The translations under genes and the position numbers were made by a program. The notes beneath the pieces are model-generated. The model saw only the letters and a program-made list of their open reading frames with translations, did not search any database and was not told the DNA's origin. Positions 62,011-64,000 of a DNA stretch of 64,000 nucleotides are shown here, piece after piece (position 1 is the stretch's first letter; each line of letters starts with the position of its first letter). Location: assembly GCF_011043555.1 (NCBI RefSeq), contig NZ_JAAKGS010000004.1, positions 293,003-357,002 of the forward strand, read 5' to 3'. The DNA comes from Sphingobacterium sp. SGR-19 (GTDB taxonomy: Bacteria; Bacteroidota; Bacteroidia; Sphingobacteriales; Sphingobacteriaceae).

Positions 62011-62958
62011 ATGAAAGAGCGTATAGTAATGATCGGAGCGAACGGCCAAATCGGATCAGAGTTGGCATCGGCTCTTCGTCATAAATTCGGTGCCGAAAAC
62101 GTCATCACGTCAGACATTCGAGAACCAAGTACATTGGAAGAGGACGATATTTTTGAAATCATCAATGTATTAGACAAGTCTGCGTTAAAGAGCTTGTTTG
62201 AAAAGTATAAACCGACACAGATTTATTTGCTCGCGGCCATGCTTTCTGCGACCGGTGAGAAGTACCCGCAAAAAGCTTGGGACCTCAACATAAATGGTCT
62301 ATTAAATGTATTGGATCTGGCATTGGAACTCGATATTAAGAAGATTTTTTGGCCGAGCTCCATCGCCGTTTTTGGGCCTCATTCACCGAAACAAAACACA
62401 GATCAATATTGTGTAATGGATCCCGTTAGTATCTATGGCGTAAGCAAGCTGGCGGGCGAGAGACTTTGTGAATACTACCATCATAAATATGATCTGGACA
62501 TTCGCAGTATTCGCTATCCAGGAATTATTTCTTGGAAGACCGCACCGGGAGGTGGTACAACAGATTATGCTATCGATATTTTTATTGAAGCTTTAAAGCA
62601 CGGTCAATATACTTGTTTTCTTTCTGCTGACACAGCCTTACCGATGCTCTATATGGACGATGCGGTACGTGGAACTATCGAACTGATGGATGCTCCAGCA
62701 GGACAAATCTCCATCCGTTCAAGTTATAATCTCGGGGGGGTATCTTTCACTCCTGCACAGATTGCCGAAGAAATTAAAAAAATTCTTCCTAATTTTGAGA
62801 TGTCCTATGTTGATTACGACCCACGTCAAGCAATTGCTGACTCTTGGCCTGCAAGCATAGATGATGCTTATGCAAATAAAGATTGGGGCTGGGAACCTAA
62901 GTTTGATTTGGCGTCGATAGCAGAAGACATGATTGCGAACCTCAAAACAAACGTATAG
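62011..62958 (+). CDS. NAD-dependent SDR, L-threonine 3-dehydrogenase-like
   Basis: 315 residues. Extended short-chain dehydrogenase: VMIGANGQIGSELASAL (NAD motif), active site SSIAVFG with YGVSKLAGE (Tyr and Lys), and the long-range block RYPGIISWKTAPGGGTTDYA, followed by LPMLYMDDAVRGTIELM. These match the SDR-type L-threonine dehydrogenases of Flavobacteria, which oxidise threonine to 2-amino-3-ketobutyrate. A UDP-sugar epimerase is less likely because of the GGGTTDYA loop. An upstream ATG at 61981 would overlap the promoter. Confidence 0.85.
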   Translation: MKERIVMIGANGQIGSELASALRHKFGAENVITSDIREPSTLEEDDIFEIINVLDKSALKSLFEKYKPTQIYLLAAMLSATGEKYPQKAWDLNINGLLNVLDLALELDIKKIFWPSSIAVFGPHSPKQNTDQYCVMDPVSIYGVSKLAGERLCEYYHHKYDLDIRSIRYPGIISWKTAPGGGTTDYAIDIFIEALKHGQYTCFLSADTALPMLYMDDAVRGTIELMDAPAGQISIRSSYNLGGVSFTPAQIAEEIKKILPNFEMSYVDYDPRQAIADSWPASIDDAYANKDWGWEPKFDLASIAEDMIANLKTNV

Positions 62959-62962
62959 AAAA

Positions 62963-63688
62963 ATGGGCAGAGCCTTTGAATTTAGAAAAGAAAGAAAATT
63001 TAAACGTTGGGCCAAAATGGCCGTACAGTTTACACGTTTAGGGAAAGAAATAGCCATTGCGGTAAAAGAGGGCGGCCCACACCCGGAAAACAACTCCCGT
63101 TTGCGTACAGCTGTCCAAAATGCGAAAGCGGTTAACATGCCGAAAGATCGCGTTGAAGCAGCTATTAAAAGAGCTTCTGAAAAGGACGCAAAAGGATACG
63201 AAGAATATGTATATGAAGGGTATGGCCCCCACGGCGTACCGGTTTTGATAGAAACAGCAACCGACAATACCAACCGTACGGTTGCGAATATCAGAAGTTA
63301 CTTCACCAAATCAGGTGGCTCATTGGGTAAAACAGGCTCACTGGACTTTATCTTTCAGCGGAAATCGATATTTCGTTTCGAGGCTGCAGAAGACCTTGAT
63401 GTGGAAGAATTGGAACTGGAACTTATTGACGGTGGATTGGAAGAGTTATATGTAGAAGCGGATGAAGAAGGTAATGATATTGTTGTCGTCCAAACTTCCT
63501 TTGAGGACTTTGGAAATATGCAAAGCCTTTTAGAAGAAAAAGGAATCGAAGTGAAATCTGCCAAATTGGAACGTATCGCCTTATCTCATACTGCCTTAGA
63601 TGAAGAACAAGCTGCCGATGTACTCAAGCTAATCGATAAGATCGAGGAAGATGACGATGTACAAGCGGTCTATCATAATATGGAGTAG
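62963..63688 (+). CDS. YebC/PmpR family protein
   Basis: 241 residues from the ATG of MGRAFEFRKERKFKRW (an ATG 10 codons upstream would overlap the preceding gene). Family blocks: RLGKEIAIAVKEGGPHPENNSRLR, VNMPKDRVEAAIKRAS, YEEYVYEGYGPHGVPVLIE and SYFTKSGGSLGKTGSLDFIF, each quoted only in part. YebC proteins were named as DNA-binding regulators; recent work ties them to translation of proline stretches. Starts 4 bp after the dehydrogenase stop, so co-transcribed. Confidence 0.95.
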   Translation: MGRAFEFRKERKFKRWAKMAVQFTRLGKEIAIAVKEGGPHPENNSRLRTAVQNAKAVNMPKDRVEAAIKRASEKDAKGYEEYVYEGYGPHGVPVLIETATDNTNRTVANIRSYFTKSGGSLGKTGSLDFIFQRKSIFRFEAAEDLDVEELELELIDGGLEELYVEADEEGNDIVVVQTSFEDFGNMQSLLEEKGIEVKSAKLERIALSHTALDEEQAADVLKLIDKIEEDDDVQAVYHNME

Positions 63689-63700
63689 AGAGGTATTGAT

Positions 63701-64000
63701 ATGACATTTGAGGAGTTTTTTGCTAAAAAGAAAATAGACTTGTCACAATTGCGGGACGATAATCGTCTGCTATACGATGAGTTTAGCCAGCATTATGCTC
63801 AAATGGGTGAGAAAAGCTTTGATCACACCAAGAAATTTTGGTTTAATAAACTGAGAAAGCAGTACGCCTTGATGGAGGAAGAGGAAATCGCGGTCAAAGA
63901 TCAATCTATTTCTGCTGAGATACTGGAAGAATTATCTCCACATCCGATAGAAACTACGGTCTCCTCAAAACCAGCGGGCTTCAAACCAAGGTTCAAGGCT
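63701..64000 (+). CDS. Hypothetical protein, truncated at window end
   Basis: An ATG at 63701, 12 bp after the YebC stop, opens a frame with no stop for 100 codons to the window edge. The N-terminal part (MTFEEFFAKKKIDLSQLR, then FWFNKLRKQYALMEEEE) is hydrophilic and helical, and SSKPAGFKPRFKA at the visible end looks like the beginning of a basic linker. Not recognised. Probably the third gene of the dehydrogenase-YebC unit. Confidence 0.65.
   Translation, partial: MTFEEFFAKKKIDLSQLRDDNRLLYDEFSQHYAQMGEKSFDHTKKFWFNKLRKQYALMEEEEIAVKDQSISAEILEELSPHPIETTVSSKPAGFKPRFKA

Overview
The window reads as chromosome of a Bacteroidota bacterium, most likely family Sphingobacteriaceae (Sphingobacterium, Pedobacter, Parapedobacter or Olivibacter type). 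The grounds are a SusC/SusD pair, many promoters of the Bacteroidota form TTG-N19/20-TAnnTTTG, few strong ribosome binding sites, a suf-type iron-sulphur operon and an aryl-polyene-like pigment cluster. Genes are dense on both strands and no phage or transposase gene is visible.

Layout. 1-3.6 kb: two small envelope proteins, a TPR membrane protein, ung, and an Lrp regulator with a putative permuted papain-fold protein. 3.9-7.5 kb: sufBCD, ended by a strong hairpin. 7.6-9.3 kb: tRNA-Gly(GCC) with its own promoter and terminator, and an FAD dehydrogenase. 9.39-10.0 kb: a long intergenic repeat with a tandem copy. 10.0-13.1 kb: lemA, two TPM-domain proteins and a TlpA-like thioredoxin. 13.1-17.6 kb: pgi, prfB with its programmed +1 frameshift, dcd and a 2-oxoglutarate oxygenase. 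17.7-33.7 kb: aryl-polyene/flexirubin-like cluster (thioesterase, ketosynthases, chain-length-factor-like protein, ACP, dehydratase, LolA-like carrier, lipoprotein, deacetylase, glycosyltransferase, MMPL/acyltransferase fusion, FAD oxidoreductase, AMP ligase). 33.9-41.2 kb: SusD/SusC, a rhamnogalacturonan-acetylesterase-like hydrolase and a Gfo/Idh/MocA oxidoreductase. 41.3-53.7 kb: SNF2 helicase, dapF, HtrA protease, LMW phosphatase, cyclophilin, xth, hybrid histidine kinase, trhO, DUF3820. 53.7-60.5 kb: surface-polysaccharide genes (four glycosyltransferases, a methyltransferase, a flippase) and a DeoR regulator. 60.8-64 kb: asd, threonine-dehydrogenase-like SDR, YebC and a truncated gene.

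Two structures stand out. First, between two genes of the pigment cluster (19274-19588) lies an array of 15 short TAACGTT-like motifs spaced exactly 21 bp apart, two turns of B-DNA, with unrelated AT-rich spacers. It leads directly into a gene for a helical plus fibronectin-III-like protein that has no evident role in pigment synthesis, so array and gene look like an inserted cassette. Second, a family of interspersed intergenic elements (about 9.4-10.0, 17.6, 33.7, 44.2-44.5, 53.1-53.4 and 60.5-60.8 kb) keeps hairpin positions and loop sequences while the stem sequences change in a compensatory way, as expected of a selected or mobile nucleic-acid structure. A 160-bp MITE-like repeat lies at 47.6 kb.

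How the parts work together: the pigment cluster is driven by at least two promoters sharing a 22-bp element (17669-17690 and 21014-21035). Its products fit synthesis of an aryl-capped polyene on an ACP, transfer to a lipid or glycolipid, and movement to the outer membrane. No ketoreductase, phosphopantetheinyl transferase or aromatic ammonia-lyase is visible here, so those must lie elsewhere.
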